Source: Clostridia bacterium (lineage in GTDB: Bacteria; Bacillota_A; Clostridia; Christensenellales; Aristaeellaceae). Taken from it: a stretch of DNA of 64,000 nt. The stretch lies in assembly GCA_017525805.1 (NCBI GenBank), contig JAFXSH010000100.1, positions 19,040 to 83,039 of the forward strand, in the 5' to 3' direction. Both the position numbers and the translations under genes were made by a program. Below, piece by piece: positions 33,342-42,789 of the stretch (position 1 is the first letter of the stretch; every line of letters begins with the position of its first letter). The notes beneath the pieces were generated by a model that did not search any database, had not been told where the DNA came from, and saw only the letters and a program-made list of their open reading frames with translations.

Positions 33342-35114
33342 ATGACATCCGCGACACGTATGCCATTACGTCACCTGTTGAAACGTTTTCTTCCTTACTA
33401 CGGAAAATATAAAAAGGAAATCGCCCTGGACTTATTCTGCGCCCTTATGACCACGGGCTGCGAAATCGTGTTCCCTCAGATCGTGCGCATGATCACCAAC
33501 CAGGCGGTGGCGGACTATACCCAAATCACCACCTCCTGGGTGCTCACCTTGGGCGGGGTGTATTTGCTGCTCCGCGTCATTGACACGGCGGCCAACCATT
33601 TCATGCAGTATTGGGGCCATGTCACCGGAGCCAAGCTGGAAACGGACATGCGCACCGACCTTTTTAACCATTTGCAGCAATTGTCCTTTTCCTATTACAA
33701 CGAAACCAAGGTGGGCCAGATCATGGCCCGTATCACCAGCGACCTATTCGACGTGACGGAGTTTTCCCACCACTGCCCGGAAGAATTTCTCATTGCCGGG
33801 GTGAAAATCACCGCCTCCTTCATCATCCTCTGCGGCATGAACATGTGGCTGACGCTGATGGTGTTCCTGCTTTTGCCCTTTATGCTCATCGGCACCCGGT
33901 ATTTCCGCCAGAAAATGCGCATGGCTTTCAAGGACGCCCGGCATCAGGTGGGCGAAATCAACGCCCAGGTGGAAGACAGTTTATTGGGCGTGCGGGTGGT
34001 GAAATCCTTCGCCAACGAGGATTTGGAGATCGAAAAGTTCGGTCACGGCAACGAAAAATTCTACGGCTTCAAGAAGATGCAGTACCGCTACATGGCGGGC
34101 TTCAACACCGTCACCCGCCTGTTCGAGGGCACCATGTACATTTTAGTGGTAGTAGCGGGCGCGCTGTTCTTAAAGGACGGCAAGCTGGCGGTTGGCGACT
34201 ACACCGCCTTCCTGCTCTATATTTCCACCCTGCTTACTTCCATCCGCCGCATCGTGGACTTTTCCGAACAGTTTGAGTGCGGCATGACCGGTATCGAGCG
34301 CTTCTGCGAAATCATGGACGCGCCGGTGGAAATCAAGGATAAGCCCGGCGCGGTGCCCATCGGCGACGTGAAGGGCGAGGTGCGCTTTGAAAAAGTGGGC
34401 TTTCATTACGCCGACGACGTGAGCCACGAGGTGCTGGGCAGCGTGGATATGCTGGTGCGCGCCGGGCAGAACGTGGCCCTGGTGGGGCCCAGCGGCGCGG
34501 GCAAGACCACCCTTTGCAACCTGATTCCCCGGTTTTACGACGTGACCAGCGGCCGCATCCTCATCGATGGAAAGGATATCCAGGGCCTCACCCTTAAATC
34601 CCTGCGCAACGCCATCGGCATGGTGCAGCAGGAGGTCTATCTCTTCTCCGGCACTGTGCGGGAAAACATCTCCTACGGCAAGCCGGGGGCTACGGAGGAA
34701 GAAATCATTTTGGCCGCCAAGCGGGCCGGAGCCCACGAGTTCGTGGAAAAGCTGCCGGATGGGTACGATACCTACATCGGCGAGCGGGGCGTGAAGCTCT
34801 CCGGCGGTCAAAAGCAGCGGCTTGCCATTGCCCGGGTGTTTTTGAAAAACCCGCCCATTCTGATCCTCGACGAGGCCACCAGCGCCCTGGATAACGAAAA
34901 CGAATTGCTGGTGCAGCGCTCCCTGGAGGAGCTGGCCAATGGCCGCACCACCTTCACCATCGCCCACTGCCTGACTACCATCCGCAACGCGGACGTGATT
35001 TGGGTGCTGACGGAAAAGGGTATCGAGGAAACCGGCACCCACGACGAGCTGATGAAAAAGAAAGGCATTTATTATTCCCTGTACAGCATGTACAGCGGAA
35101 AAGCCGCGTCATAA
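33342..35114 (+). CDS. ABC transporter, fused permease/ATP-binding exporter
   Basis: A 590-residue half-transporter that should work as a dimer. Residues about 20-310 hold six membrane segments (type I exporter fold) with the coupling-helix region DLFNHLQQLSFSYYNETKVG. The ATPase domain shows Walker A (GPSGAGKTT), the Q-loop, signature LSGGQKQRLAIARV, Walker B ILILDEATSALD and the switch His in IAHCLTT. AAAGGAGG precedes the ATG at 33342. Substrate unknown; drugs, lipids or peptides are all possible. Confidence 0.95.
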   Translation: MTSATRMPLRHLLKRFLPYYGKYKKEIALDLFCALMTTGCEIVFPQIVRMITNQAVADYTQITTSWVLTLGGVYLLLRVIDTAANHFMQYWGHVTGAKLETDMRTDLFNHLQQLSFSYYNETKVGQIMARITSDLFDVTEFSHHCPEEFLIAGVKITASFIILCGMNMWLTLMVFLLLPFMLIGTRYFRQKMRMAFKDARHQVGEINAQVEDSLLGVRVVKSFANEDLEIEKFGHGNEKFYGFKKMQYRYMAGFNTVTRLFEGTMYILVVVAGALFLKDGKLAVGDYTAFLLYISTLLTSIRRIVDFSEQFECGMTGIERFCEIMDAPVEIKDKPGAVPIGDVKGEVRFEKVGFHYADDVSHEVLGSVDMLVRAGQNVALVGPSGAGKTTLCNLIPRFYDVTSGRILIDGKDIQGLTLKSLRNAIGMVQQEVYLFSGTVRENISYGKPGATEEEIILAAKRAGAHEFVEKLPDGYDTYIGERGVKLSGGQKQRLAIARVFLKNPPILILDEATSALDNENELLVQRSLEELANGRTTFTIAHCLTTIRNADVIWVLTEKGIEETGTHDELMKKKGIYYSLYSMYSGKAAS

Positions 35115-35156
35115 AAAAACAAAATAAATAATCGGCAAGCCCAATTGTTGATCAGG

Positions 35157-35228
35157 AAACGATTGTATTTTACTTGTTTTTCCTGTTTTGACCGACTGAA
35201 AACGATTGTATTTTTATTGATATTCCTG
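35157..35228 (+). promoter_or_regulatory. Direct repeats upstream of the TAXI operon (putative operator)
   Basis: AAACGATTGTATTTT occurs at 35157-35171 and again at 35200-35214, 43 bp apart (about four helical turns). Each is followed at the same distance by a TTCCTG. The second copy covers the -35 element. This suggests binding sites for a regulator not seen in the window. Confidence 0.62.
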
Positions 35229-35234
35229 TAAAAT
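35206..35234 (+). promoter_or_regulatory. Promoter for the TAXI TRAP operon
   Basis: TTGTAT (35206-35211) and TAAAAT (35229-35234), 17 bp apart, 72 bp before the ATG. Confidence 0.6.
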
Positions 35235-35306
35235 ACTTTCATTCCAAAAGCGTTCCGGCAGGGAAAGCGCTTGGATAATCTTGCAGGAAAAGAGGTTTGC
35301 GGAAAC

Positions 35307-36284
35307 ATGAAGAAACTGATCGCTCTTGGGTTGGCGCTTGCTATGCTGACCATATCCTTCGGCGCGCTGGCCGACGAATATTTGGTGTTTTCCACCGGCG
35401 GCACCACGGGTACCTATTACGCCTTCGGCGGCGAAATCGCGGCCCTGCTTACCAGCAAAATCGATGGCCTGGAGGTTACGGCTCAGGCTTCCGGCGGTTC
35501 CAAGGCGAACATTCTGGCTATCACCCAGGGCGAAGCCGAACTGGGCTGGACCCAGAACGACGTAATGAGCTACGCCTATCAGGGCACCGACGACTTCGGC
35601 GGCCAGGAGGTGGAAACCTTCGCCGCCATCGGCGCCATTTATCCCGAAGTGGTGCATTTGGTTGTGGCCAAGGACAGCGGCATCACCAAGGTTGAAGATT
35701 TGAAAGGCAAGAACGTGGGCGTTGGCGCGGTAGGCTCCGGCGTGTACTTCAACGCCATTCAGATCCTGGAAATCGCTGGCCTGACCCTGAGCGACATTAC
35801 CCCCCATTATCTTTCCTTCGCCGAATCCGCCGAATCCTTCCAGAACCGTCAGGTGGAAGCGTTCTTCGTGGTATCCGCTTTCCCCAATGCTTCTATCGTT
35901 GACGTGGCCCTCAAGCGCCCGATCACCCTGCTGACCTTTGAAGGGGAGCAAATGGAAGCCCTCCAGAGCAAGTATTCCTACTATGTCACCGATGTGATCC
36001 CCGCCGGTACTTATGAGGGCGTGGACGTGGATGTAGCGGTGCCCGCCATTACCGCCGTGCTGGTGGCGTCCAATGAACTGGACGAAGAATTGGTTTACCA
36101 GATTACCAAGGTCCTGTTCGAGAATAAGGACGAACTGACCAACGCCAAAAAGAGCTACATCAGCCCCGAAAGCGCCGTCAAGGGCGTGCCCACCTCCGAA
36201 AGCGACGCTTTGGCTGGCGTGACCGGCGGCACCTTCCATCCCGGCGCGGTGAAGTATTACAAGGAAATCGGTATCATGCAGTAA
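35307..36284 (+). CDS. TAXI-family TRAP transporter solute-binding protein
   Basis: A 325-residue secreted binding protein. The signal peptide is KKLIALGLALAMLTISFG, cleaved near ALADE. The mature N-terminus has the TAXI hallmark STGGTTGTYYAFGG, then ANILAITQGEAELG and DLKGKNVGVGAVGSGVY. Relatives bind glutamate or other dicarboxylates; the ligand here is unknown. GGAAAC and GAGG lie upstream of the ATG at 35307. The fused permease gene follows 73 bp later, with a terminator-like hairpin between them. Confidence 0.93.
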   Translation: MKKLIALGLALAMLTISFGALADEYLVFSTGGTTGTYYAFGGEIAALLTSKIDGLEVTAQASGGSKANILAITQGEAELGWTQNDVMSYAYQGTDDFGGQEVETFAAIGAIYPEVVHLVVAKDSGITKVEDLKGKNVGVGAVGSGVYFNAIQILEIAGLTLSDITPHYLSFAESAESFQNRQVEAFFVVSAFPNASIVDVALKRPITLLTFEGEQMEALQSKYSYYVTDVIPAGTYEGVDVDVAVPAITAVLVASNELDEELVYQITKVLFENKDELTNAKKSYISPESAVKGVPTSESDALAGVTGGTFHPGAVKYYKEIGIMQ

Positions 36285-36310
36285 GGTTTCTGCCCTGTCA
36301 TGATTTTGCG

Positions 36311-36338
36311 CGGGCCAGGGTATCCCTGGCCCGATTTT
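36311..36338 (+). terminator. Terminator-like attenuator between TAXI binding protein and permease
   Basis: CGGGCCAGGG (36311-36320) pairs perfectly with CCCTGGCCCG (36324-36333), loop TAT, then ATTTT. Partial termination would keep permease mRNA below that of the binding protein. Confidence 0.72.
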
Positions 36339-36357
36339 CTGCATAAGGGGGTATTTT

Positions 36358-38475
36358 ATGTCGGAGCAGCCTGAACGCGAGCATGATATTGCAGTCGCGG
36401 CCCAGGAGGAAGTGGACGCGATCATGCAAAAGTATGACCGGGAAAGTGCTTTCCGTACCCTGACGGGCTATCGGGGCGTGATCCTCAGCGTCATTTTGAT
36501 CCTGTTTTCCCTGCTGCAATTGTATTCCACCTGGCGCATCATCCCTTCCACCCATATGCGGCCTATCCATTTGGGCATCGTGCTGATGCTGGCCTACCTG
36601 CTCTATCCCGCCAGGCGCAAGTCCCGGAAGGACAAATTGCCCTGGTACGATGTGGCGCTGGCCTTGCTGTCCATTTCGGTCTATTTGTATCAGGTGATTT
36701 ACTTTGATCAGATCGCCATGCAGTTCGGCTATACGGATTTCCAGCTCTATTTGGGTCTGGTGGGGATCATTCTGCTGCTGGAAGCCTGCCGCCGGGTGGT
36801 GGGCCTGCCCATCGTGATCATTTCCCTTTGCTTTGTGACGGTGGGCCTGTTCGGGCGCAGCATGCCGGGCTTCCTGGCAAACCGGGGCTTTACCTGGAAG
36901 CAGCTGGTGCAGTACCTGTTTTATACCCAGGAGGGCGTTTTCGGCACGCCGGTAGGCGCGTCCTCCACGTTCATTTTCCTGTTCATCCTCTTTGGTTCTT
37001 TCCTGGAAAAAACGGGCGTGGGCGAATTCTTCATCGACCTGTCCAACGCCATCTGCGGCCATCAGCGGGGCGGCCCGGCCAAGGTGGCGGTCATTACCTC
37101 CGCCTTTGAAGGCACGGTGTCCGGTTCCTCCGTGGCGAATACGGTGGGCTCCGGCTCCTTCACCATCCCCATGATGAAGCGCTTGGGCTATAAGCCGGAA
37201 TTTGCCGCGGCAGTGGAAGCGGCGGCCTCCACCGGCGGCCAGATCATGCCCCCGGTCATGGGCGCGGCGGCGTTCCTGATGGCGGAGTCCATCGGCCTGC
37301 CCTACGGCGTGATCGTGAAGGCGGCTATCATTCCCGCCCTGCTGTACTTTGTGGGCATTTATATCATCACCGACCTGGAAGCCCGGAAGCAGGGGCTGGT
37401 GGGCATGGACAAGGATAAGATGCCCAAGCTGGCCAAGGTCATGTTGGAACGGGGCTTCCTGATGCTGCCGCTCATTGCCATCATCGCCATTCTCGCCATG
37501 GGCTTCACCCCCACCATGGCGGCGCTCATCGGCATCGTCACCGCCATTGTGGGTTCTTACCTGCGCACCGTGGCGGAACTGGTCTGCGTGCTGGTGCGGG
37601 GGAAAAAAGCTTACGGCATGATCGCCAATGGGGAAGGCGTGCCTAAAGAAACCTCCTTCGGCAAGGCGCTGCTCACCGCCGTGAAAAAGACCCAGGGCCT
37701 CCACGGCATGGATTACCTGAAAGCCTTAGAGGGCGGCGCGCGTTCCATCATCGGCGTGGCGCTAGCCTGCGGCACGGCGGGCATCATCGCGGGCATGATC
37801 ACCAAAACGGGCATCGGCCTGAAAATGGGCACGGGGCTTTCGGCTATCGCCAGCGGCAATTTGCTGCTGCTTCTCCTGTTTACCATGCTGGCTTCTATCC
37901 TGCTGGGCATGGGCGTGCCCACCACAGCCAATTATCTGATCACCTCCACCATCATGGCCCCCATCGTTTATAAGGCGCTCACCGCCAGCCTGCCGGAGAT
38001 TTACGGTGCGCTGACCGCCATCAACGCGGGCTATGCCCTGCTCCCCGCGCACCTGTTCACCTTCTATTTTGGCATTATCGCGGATATCACGCCGCCCGTG
38101 GCCTTAGCGGCCATGGCGGGGGCGGCCATCGCCAAATCCGATCCCCTGAAAACGGGCTTAGAGGCTTCCAAGCTGGCCATTGCCGCCTTCCTGGTGCCGT
38201 ACCTGTTCGTATTGAGTCCCCAAATGCTGATGCTCAACGCCCACTGGTACGAGGTGGTGCAAATCATCATCACATCCCTGGTTGGTATGTTCGGCATCGG
38301 CATGGGCTTGGAGCGGTACTGGAAAACCAAGCTCAATATCCTTCAGGCGCTCATGGCCCTGGCGGGCGGTTTGCTGCTGATCTACCCCGGTACGCTCACC
38401 GACGTGATCGGCATCGTACTGGTGGGGCTGGTCGTGGTCTGGCAGTGGATGCAGGCTAAAAAAGTCAAAGCCTGA
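36358..38475 (+). CDS. TRAP transporter fused permease (4TM/12TM)
   Basis: A 705-residue membrane protein of the fused DctQ-DctM type that pairs with TAXI binding proteins. An N-terminal cytoplasmic stretch of about 45 residues is followed by four helices (DctQ-like) and then the 12-helix DctM-like transport domain. Landmarks are GSFLEKTGVGEFFIDL, the GTVSGSSVANTVGSGSFTIP loop, ASTGGQIMPPVMG and a second LGMGVPTTANYLI repeat. It should use an ion gradient for secondary uptake. Last gene of the operon, ended by a strong terminator. Confidence 0.95.
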   Translation: MSEQPEREHDIAVAAQEEVDAIMQKYDRESAFRTLTGYRGVILSVILILFSLLQLYSTWRIIPSTHMRPIHLGIVLMLAYLLYPARRKSRKDKLPWYDVALALLSISVYLYQVIYFDQIAMQFGYTDFQLYLGLVGIILLLEACRRVVGLPIVIISLCFVTVGLFGRSMPGFLANRGFTWKQLVQYLFYTQEGVFGTPVGASSTFIFLFILFGSFLEKTGVGEFFIDLSNAICGHQRGGPAKVAVITSAFEGTVSGSSVANTVGSGSFTIPMMKRLGYKPEFAAAVEAAASTGGQIMPPVMGAAAFLMAESIGLPYGVIVKAAIIPALLYFVGIYIITDLEARKQGLVGMDKDKMPKLAKVMLERGFLMLPLIAIIAILAMGFTPTMAALIGIVTAIVGSYLRTVAELVCVLVRGKKAYGMIANGEGVPKETSFGKALLTAVKKTQGLHGMDYLKALEGGARSIIGVALACGTAGIIAGMITKTGIGLKMGTGLSAIASGNLLLLLLFTMLASILLGMGVPTTANYLITSTIMAPIVYKALTASLPEIYGALTAINAGYALLPAHLFTFYFGIIADITPPVALAAMAGAAIAKSDPLKTGLEASKLAIAAFLVPYLFVLSPQMLMLNAHWYEVVQIIITSLVGMFGIGMGLERYWKTKLNILQALMALAGGLLLIYPGTLTDVIGIVLVGLVVVWQWMQAKKVKA

Positions 38476-38490
38476 ACGATACAAATGAAT

Positions 38491-38533
38491 ACGGTCAGCC
38501 GCGTGGGATGCCCCGATGCGGCTGACCGTTTTT
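38491..38533 (+). terminator. Intrinsic terminator after the TRAP operon
   Basis: A perfect 12-bp stem, ACGGTCAGCCGC (38491-38502) with GCGGCTGACCGT (38518-38529), followed by T4. It lies just before the convergent GH31 gene end. Confidence 0.9.
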
Positions 38534-38540
38534 CATGGGA

Positions 38541-40934
38541 TTATTTCAGCTTTAGTTGGCGCGCTTCGCCCGTATAACCGATGATTTGTTCATCAAAACC
38601 GAACAAGCGGATGTGCATTTCCCGCGTTTCCGCCATGCCCGGAAAACTCCCCTGACGGGTGGAAACGGTGAGCTCGCTCGCCGCGTCGTTCCACGTGAAT
38701 TTTACAAGAGAACAGGCGTCCGGGTCGTTTCCGTCGCCGGGGTCGTCGTACCAGGTGAAGGAGCCGTCCGCGCCGGGATATACCGTCACCGTGAGCGGTG
38801 GATCGGGGATCTCACTGGTGTACTGTTGCACGGGATAAGTCAGCAGGATCGCGCCGGAACGGAGGAAAACGGGAATCTGGTCCAGGGGCGCTCGCACCCG
38901 CGCCTTTTGCCCACCCGCATAATGCTCTTCTGTTTCCCAGGCGTACCAGTCATACCCCGCGGGGAGATATACTGTTTCCGTATCGTCCGGCTTTTCGATT
39001 TTTTGGGCGTTTGGCAGGTATTCTATGGGGTGGGTCACGGGCTTGATGAGCAAAGCATCTCCTAACAGCATTTCATCATGGATAGACCGCAGGCTTCTGT
39101 CTTGTGGATATACCAGGGCGGGCACGCGGGTCATGGGCAGCCCCTCCCGGCTGTATTGGGCGGCTAAGGAATAGAGGTGGGGCAGCAGCTGCATGCGCAG
39201 GCGGATGGCTTTTTCAATGGCGTCGTACCATTTTCCGCCCTTTTCCCCGAACCGCCAGATTTCCCTGGGCGTGCTCATGCCGTGGGAGCGCATGATGGGC
39301 AGGAAAACGGAGAATTGCAGCCAGCGCACGTACAGCTCCCGGTAGCCGGGGTCGTTCACGCCCTCCGGGAAATCGCCCGCGCCCACCCAGGGGCCACCGA
39401 GACCGGAGGGAAAGAAGCCGCCCGCGTCGGTGCTCCACCAGCCCTCCCCGGCGGCCATGAAGTTCAGGCCCTCCGGCACCTGGCGGCGCAGGGTTTCCCA
39501 GGTGGAGGAAACGTCCCCGGACCAGGTGACCGCAGCGTACCGGTGCTGGCCCGCCCAGGAGGAACGGGTCAGGTTCAGCACTCGTTTGTCCGGCGCGTCG
39601 GCCCGCTGTCCCTCGAAAATGCCCATGGAATGATGCAGGCTGTACAGGCTGATTTTGGCGGGGTCCAGATACTTTTTCGCTTCCTCTGTGTTCAGGCGGA
39701 TTCGTTCAAAGGGCTCCGGCTTCATTTCCCCCTGCCAGTCCGGCTCGAAGGGCTCGGTGCAGTCGCACCACCAGGCGTCGATGCCGTACCGGAACAGCCC
39801 CTCCCGGGCCTGCTTCCAGTAAATCCGCCGGGCTTTGGGGTCGAAAGCGTTATAAACGGCGCGGTCGCCCAACATGCAGCCGTTTTCCAGCATTTCCTTC
39901 CGGTTTTCGTTTTGATCCCCGCGCATGGAGGGCCAGACGGAGATCATCATTTTCACGCTCATTGCGTGCAGAGCGTCCGTAAGCGCCTGGGGGTCGGGAT
40001 AACGCTGCCGGTCGAACACCTTGTACCCCCATTGGCCCTCCGGCCAAGTTTGCCAATCCTGCACGATCAGGTCCAGCGGCACCTGCCGCCGCCGGTATTC
40101 CTTCGCCACGGAAAGCAGCTCTTCCGCGTCCTTGTATCGTTCCTTGGACTGGATGTAGCCAAAGGCATACCGGGGCAGCAGGGGAGCCGCGCCGGTGAGG
40201 CTCCGAAGCCTACGGCACACGCTGGCATAGCCCCCCGCCACGAAGTAATAATCCATTTCGTCGGCGCAGTCCGCCCACAGGTATGAGCCGTAGGCGTCGT
40301 CATGGAAGGTCATGAAGCACCCCAAATCGAACAGCAGGCCCCAGCCCTTGGTGGACACCAGCACCGGCACCACGGCTTTCATGTTGTGCTGGTACAGGTC
40401 CCGGCTCTTTCCCCGCAGGTTGCCGTACCCTTCCTCGTGGGAGCCTAAGCCGTACAGTCCTTCGTCCGGATCGAAATCAAAGGACAAGCGGCAGGCATAG
40501 GCTTTCCGGTCCTCCACGGTTTCATAAGAAATACCCTCGCCGCCGACGCTGTTTTCAGCATCCGAAGGAAAGCGGTTCACCATCACGGGCTTTTCTGCCA
40601 TTTGGCAGGGCCGCTTGGGGTCTTCCCGCAGCAGTACACGATTCTCTTTATCCAGAAAAGTAAGCGTTCCGGTATCCTTGCTTACCCGAGCCCGGATTTC
40701 GCCGCAGTCCATTAGGAACGCCTCTTCCGTTTCTGTGACGCGGCAGAGGCCGGGATCACGACAGACCACCGCGAAAGCGGGATCCGGCAGGAAAGCATCC
40801 TTTCCCGTGCGGGTGACGCGCACCGCGCCGCAGGCCAGGGCGGCGACGCGAAGCAGCATGGGGCGCTTTCCGTTTTCCGGATCGATCAAGAATTGTCCCA
40901 AATGGGAAGCGGGCGATGACGCTTGCGTTATCAT
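38541..40934 (-). CDS. Glycoside hydrolase family 31 (alpha-glucosidase/xylosidase type)
   Basis: A 797-residue GH31 enzyme without signal peptide, so intracellular. Landmarks are YGLGSHEEGYGNLRGK, the barrel start RYAFGYIQSKERY, the catalytic nucleophile region IDAWWCDCTEPFEPD, the acid/base region SSWAGQHRYAAVTWSGD, and MRSHGMSTPREIW. The C-terminal part is the usual beta-sandwich pair. It hydrolyses alpha-linked sugars; alpha-glucose versus alpha-xylose cannot be decided here. Downstream on the plus strand the TRAP operon converges. Remnants of a beta-helix protein and perhaps an AraC regulator lie upstream, hinting at a former carbohydrate locus. Confidence 0.93.
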   Translation of the reverse strand: MITQASSPASHLGQFLIDPENGKRPMLLRVAALACGAVRVTRTGKDAFLPDPAFAVVCRDPGLCRVTETEEAFLMDCGEIRARVSKDTGTLTFLDKENRVLLREDPKRPCQMAEKPVMVNRFPSDAENSVGGEGISYETVEDRKAYACRLSFDFDPDEGLYGLGSHEEGYGNLRGKSRDLYQHNMKAVVPVLVSTKGWGLLFDLGCFMTFHDDAYGSYLWADCADEMDYYFVAGGYASVCRRLRSLTGAAPLLPRYAFGYIQSKERYKDAEELLSVAKEYRRRQVPLDLIVQDWQTWPEGQWGYKVFDRQRYPDPQALTDALHAMSVKMMISVWPSMRGDQNENRKEMLENGCMLGDRAVYNAFDPKARRIYWKQAREGLFRYGIDAWWCDCTEPFEPDWQGEMKPEPFERIRLNTEEAKKYLDPAKISLYSLHHSMGIFEGQRADAPDKRVLNLTRSSWAGQHRYAAVTWSGDVSSTWETLRRQVPEGLNFMAAGEGWWSTDAGGFFPSGLGGPWVGAGDFPEGVNDPGYRELYVRWLQFSVFLPIMRSHGMSTPREIWRFGEKGGKWYDAIEKAIRLRMQLLPHLYSLAAQYSREGLPMTRVPALVYPQDRSLRSIHDEMLLGDALLIKPVTHPIEYLPNAQKIEKPDDTETVYLPAGYDWYAWETEEHYAGGQKARVRAPLDQIPVFLRSGAILLTYPVQQYTSEIPDPPLTVTVYPGADGSFTWYDDPGDGNDPDACSLVKFTWNDAASELTVSTRQGSFPGMAETREMHIRLFGFDEQIIGYTGEARQLKLK

Positions 40935-40953
40935 CCTTCATTCTCCTTTGCGT

Positions 40954-41470
40954 TTATTTCAGGCGCAGGCCGGTGATTTGTTTCAGGACGCTGAAAGGGC
41001 CGGGCGGCACGGCGTCTTTGGGCAGTTCCGTTCCTTGATGATCCGAAAGGATCGGGGGATCAAGCGTCACAGGAGACACATCATCGGGACGGTGGATCAG
41101 ATTCAGCCGCCCCGCTCCGCGCCGTTCATGCGGAAGAGCACCGGCTTGGCGCAATAGCCGCCGTAGCGGCATTTGCCGATCAGGCTGTGGGCGATGCGCA
41201 GCCGGTCCGTGCCCTCGATGGTGTTGTCCTCGATGAGCATTTCTTCGGCGGACAGCCCCGCGATGCCGCACACTCCGGCGTCCCGGACACGGCAGCGGCG
41301 GATGACGCAATAGCCGATGAGCTGGCCTGGAATGGGCTCGTGGCGCCAGCATTCGTTTCCTACGCCGATGCCCACGCCGTTTGACCAATTCACTTCACAG
41401 TCCTCGATCACCCAGTGATGGCCCCGGAAAGCGGAAATGGCCCCCCGCTGGGGCACCGGCGCGCCGGTGG
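40954..41470 (-). pseudogene. Remnant of a right-handed beta-helix (pectate-lyase-fold) protein
   Basis: A minus-strand frame across about 41103-41470 encodes a beta-helix-like piece: GHHWVIEDCEVNWSNGVGIG, VGNECWRH, YCVIRRCRVRDAGVCGIAG and MLIEDNTIEGTDR. It stops after NGAERGG. The likely true C-terminus (HRPDDVSPVTLDPPIL to LKQITGLRLK) continues in another frame down to 40954. The N-terminal half and any start are missing. The piece therefore has at least one frameshift and a large truncation. Such proteins act on plant polysaccharides and often sit beside GH31 enzymes; this copy is presumably dead unless the frameshift is a sequencing error. Confidence 0.68.
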
Positions 41471-41719
41471 CCCGTGGGATGAAGGAAAACGAAGATTTCC
41501 TGGTGGCGGCGGAAAAGCTCATGGCGCTGCCCGAAACCTCCCCCTCCCGCACGGCTTATCTGCATCTGCTGCTGGGCAATCTTTTGTCCGTCCTCAAGTT
41601 CCATACCGCCGCAGCTTTCCATGAACGGGACTTTCGTCCAGCAGTTCCACGTGAATTTCTGCCGCTTCATCAACGCTATCCGCATTGATAAGGCCATCAT
41701 GCTCACGCGGGACCCCTAA
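41470..41719 (+). pseudogene. Possible remnant of an AraC-type regulator
   Basis: On the plus strand one frame gives a helical, Leu-rich stretch (EDFLVAAEKLMALPETSPS, RTAYLHLLLGNLLSVLKF) like the end of an AraC sensor domain. Shifted by one frame from 41621, it continues as FVQQFHVNFCRFINAIRIDK and AIMLTRDP, resembling the second half of an AraC helix-turn-helix, and stops at 41717. The first recognition helix seems deleted. Similarity is judged by eye and is modest. A minus-strand reading of the same bases as an extension of the beta-helix remnant is the alternative. Confidence 0.4.
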
Positions 41720-41763
41720 AAAACGCGCGGTATGCAGATGGAATTGATCTGCACGCCGCGCGT
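41718..41763 (-). terminator. Intrinsic terminator after cysK
   Basis: On the minus strand ACGCGCGG and TGCAGAT pair with ATCTGCA and CCGCGCGT (41724-41763) around a 2x2 internal loop, followed by T6. It begins 4 bp after the cysK stop. Confidence 0.88.
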
Positions 41764-41767
41764 CTTA

Positions 41768-42697
41768 TTATTCTCCGAAGAGCTGGGTGGAATAATAGCG
41801 CTCCGCCGTATCGGGCAGCACGGTGACCACGGTTTTGCCCGGTCCTAACTTTTTGGCCAGCTTTAAGGCGGCGGCCACGTTGGTGCCGCTGGAAATGCCG
41901 CACATGAGCCCTTCTTCCTTGGCCAGACGGCGGGCGGTGTCCAGGGCCTCAGAATCGGTGACCACGTAAATATGATCGTAGATTTCCCGGTTCAGGATGG
42001 CGGGGATGATGCCGTCCCCAATGCCCATCTGAATGTGGGTGCCGATGGTTCCGCCCGCTAAGATGGCGGCGTTTTCAGGCTCCACGGCCCAAATCTCCAT
42101 ATCCGGGTACTGGGCCTTGAGCACCTCGCCGATGCCGGTGAGCGTGCCGCCGGTGCCGATGCCGCTGCAATAGCCATGAATGGGCTTGGCCGCCTGGGCC
42201 ATGATTTCCAGAGCGGTATGTTTTTTGTGGGCCAAGGTGTTATTGGGGTTTTCAAACTGCTGGGGCACGAATACCTTGGGGTTTTTCCGCTTCATGTCCA
42301 TGGCGGCCTGGAGACATTCCTCGATGCATTTGCCGATGTCCCCCGCGTCGTGGATCAGCTTCACGTCCGCCCCGTAATGGCGCACCAGCTTGCGCCGCTC
42401 CTCGCTCACGGAATCCGGCATGATGATGATAGTGCGGTAGCCCTTCACCGCGCCGACCAAAGCCAAACCGATGCCCTGGTTGCCGCTGGTGGGCTCCACG
42501 ATGATGCTGTCCTGGTTGATCAGACCCTCTTTTTCCGCCTGTTCGATCATGTTCAGGGCCGTGCGGGTCTTGATGGAACCGCCCACGTTCAAAAATTCCG
42601 CTTTCACCAAAATTTCCGCGCTGTCCTTGTCCGGCATGCGGTTCAGCCGCACCAGCGGGGTGTTTCCTACGGCGTCTAAAATGGATGCGTTGATCAT
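41768..42697 (-). CDS. cysK: Cysteine synthase (O-acetylserine sulfhydrylase)
   Basis: A 309-residue PLP enzyme making cysteine from O-acetylserine and sulfide. The PLP lysine lies in GGSIKTRTAL near residue 42, in place of the usual GGSVKDR. PTSGNQGIGLAL is the substrate loop and SGIGTGGTLTGIGEVL holds the phosphate. The final ISSGTNVAAAL is the PLP nitrogen site. The start at 42697 fits the family N-terminus, with AGGAAC upstream; earlier in-frame Met codons give a non-family extension. No cysE is adjacent. Confidence 0.95.
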   Translation of the reverse strand: MINASILDAVGNTPLVRLNRMPDKDSAEILVKAEFLNVGGSIKTRTALNMIEQAEKEGLINQDSIIVEPTSGNQGIGLALVGAVKGYRTIIIMPDSVSEERRKLVRHYGADVKLIHDAGDIGKCIEECLQAAMDMKRKNPKVFVPQQFENPNNTLAHKKHTALEIMAQAAKPIHGYCSGIGTGGTLTGIGEVLKAQYPDMEIWAVEPENAAILAGGTIGTHIQMGIGDGIIPAILNREIYDHIYVVTDSEALDTARRLAKEEGLMCGISSGTNVAAALKLAKKLGPGKTVVTVLPDTAERYYSTQLFGE

Positions 42698-42760
42698 GCG
42701 TTCCTGTCCTTCCGCAGTCCGTCCCCTTTTTCGGGCTTCCTGCTGTGTGGTTAGAAAAAT

Positions 42761-42789
42761 AGTATACCAGAGAATGGCACGGCGGGCAA
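42761..42789 (-). promoter_or_regulatory. Promoter for cysK
   Basis: TTGCCC (42784-42789) and TATACT (42761-42766) on the minus strand, 17 bp apart, 64 bp before the start codon. Confidence 0.7.
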
